DNA of 64,000 bases from positions 108,111,715-108,175,714 of the forward strand of contig OX328125.1 in assembly GCA_946811695.1 (NCBI GenBank), written 5' to 3'. The translations under genes and the position numbers were made by a program. How positions within the stretch are numbered: the stretch's first letter is position 1; each line of letters begins with the position of its first letter. This DNA is from Gonocerus acuteangulatus (lineage: Eukaryota > Arthropoda > Insecta > Hemiptera > Coreidae). This document shows, one piece after another, positions 63,690 through 64,000 of this stretch. Under the pieces are notes generated by a model, which was not told the origin of the DNA, did no database searches, and saw only the letters and a list, made by a program, of their open reading frames with translations.

Positions 63690-63900
63690 CAATGTCACAT
63701 CCCCGTGCATGCTTAACCCGCATAACAGTGAACTTTAGTGCTTAATAACTTCTTTCCTAGTTGAGAGTGATATTTTTTTTTTAACGGATTCATGTTTAGT
63801 GCATCAAAATATGTTATAGTGCAAAATTTGAAAATAATCGGTTCGGAGGAGGCTAAACTTCAGTATTACCAAAACCAAATTATTATTTTTTTAGTGCTAT
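63690..63900. repeat. Right inverted repeat flanking Merlin relic
   Basis: Inverse counterpart of 61845-62050, including GATTCATGTTTAGTGCATCA and CTAAACTTCAGTATTACC. A partial third copy lies at 25425-25495 in YME1L intron 1. Confidence 0.75.
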
Positions 63901-64000
63901 AACAATAGGGATTCTTGGGGTGTTGATTTTAAATTCACTATTTTTTCGGTCTGAAAAAATGTATAATGCTAGTTTACTTTATAACATAAAAATATATTTT
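63901..64000. other. Window end, nothing recognised
   Basis: AT-rich sequence without a supported feature. Confidence 0.4.

Overview
This is a window of an AT-rich, intron-rich, transposon-dense metazoan nuclear genome. I infer an arthropod, from the mix of Penelope-like elements, Merlin, mariner and Harbinger DNA transposons, Helitron-like repeats and tRNA-derived SINEs with long A tails; a chelicerate or a hemimetabolous insect is possible but not proven. Nothing looks bacterial: there are no operons, ribosome binding sites or CRISPR arrays. Coding exons were found by translating both strands, checking splice signals and checking that phases add up.

Three conserved host genes lie in the window. 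(1) YME1L, the mitochondrial inner-membrane i-AAA metalloprotease, is on the minus strand. Its start codon is at 26181, and 12 exons run leftwards to 6837, giving 544 codons in a continuous phase. The gene leaves the window on the left after the exon with the HEGGH zinc motif. (2) SMARCE1/BAP57, the HMG-box subunit of the SWI/SNF (BAP) chromatin remodelling complex, is on the plus strand at 26749-27837 as one uninterrupted coding exon. It is head to head with YME1L, and 567 bp separate the two start codons. (3) VPS51, a subunit of the GARP/EARP endosome-Golgi tethering complexes, is on the minus strand from 59522 to its stop codon at 37278. It has 15 recognisable exons (about 688 codons) and a likely poly(A) signal 135 bp after the stop.

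Layout. 1-2096: Helitron-like repeat and a SINE. 2349-6599: a 4.25-kb chimeric Penelope-like element (PLE) with inverted terminal parts and a target-site duplication (TSD). 6837-26181: YME1L, whose introns hold a Harbinger-type element, many SINEs, a palindromic mini-PLE, LINE, mariner and PLE fragments, and a 23-bp minisatellite with a 138-bp higher-order repeat. 26182-26748: shared promoter. 26749-27837: SMARCE1. 27838-37277: intergenic, with a perfect-looking 1391-bp tandem duplication carrying a 21-bp minisatellite, PLE terminal remnants and a palindrome of about 0.9 kb. 37278-59522: VPS51, whose introns hold a 5S rRNA-like pseudogene, SINEs, a 342-bp three-copy tandem repeat and LINE RNase H fragments. 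59523-64000: repeats and a decayed, apparently intron-containing Merlin transposase flanked by long inverted repeats.

The three host genes have no shared pathway (mitochondrial proteolysis, chromatin, endosomal traffic); only YME1L and SMARCE1 may share regulation through their divergent promoter. The most unusual material is the PLE family: an inverted two-copy chimera, a solo palindromic derivative with its own TSD, and repeated hammerhead-like motifs. Next come the intron-bearing Merlin relic and several insertions whose order can be read from nested TSDs.
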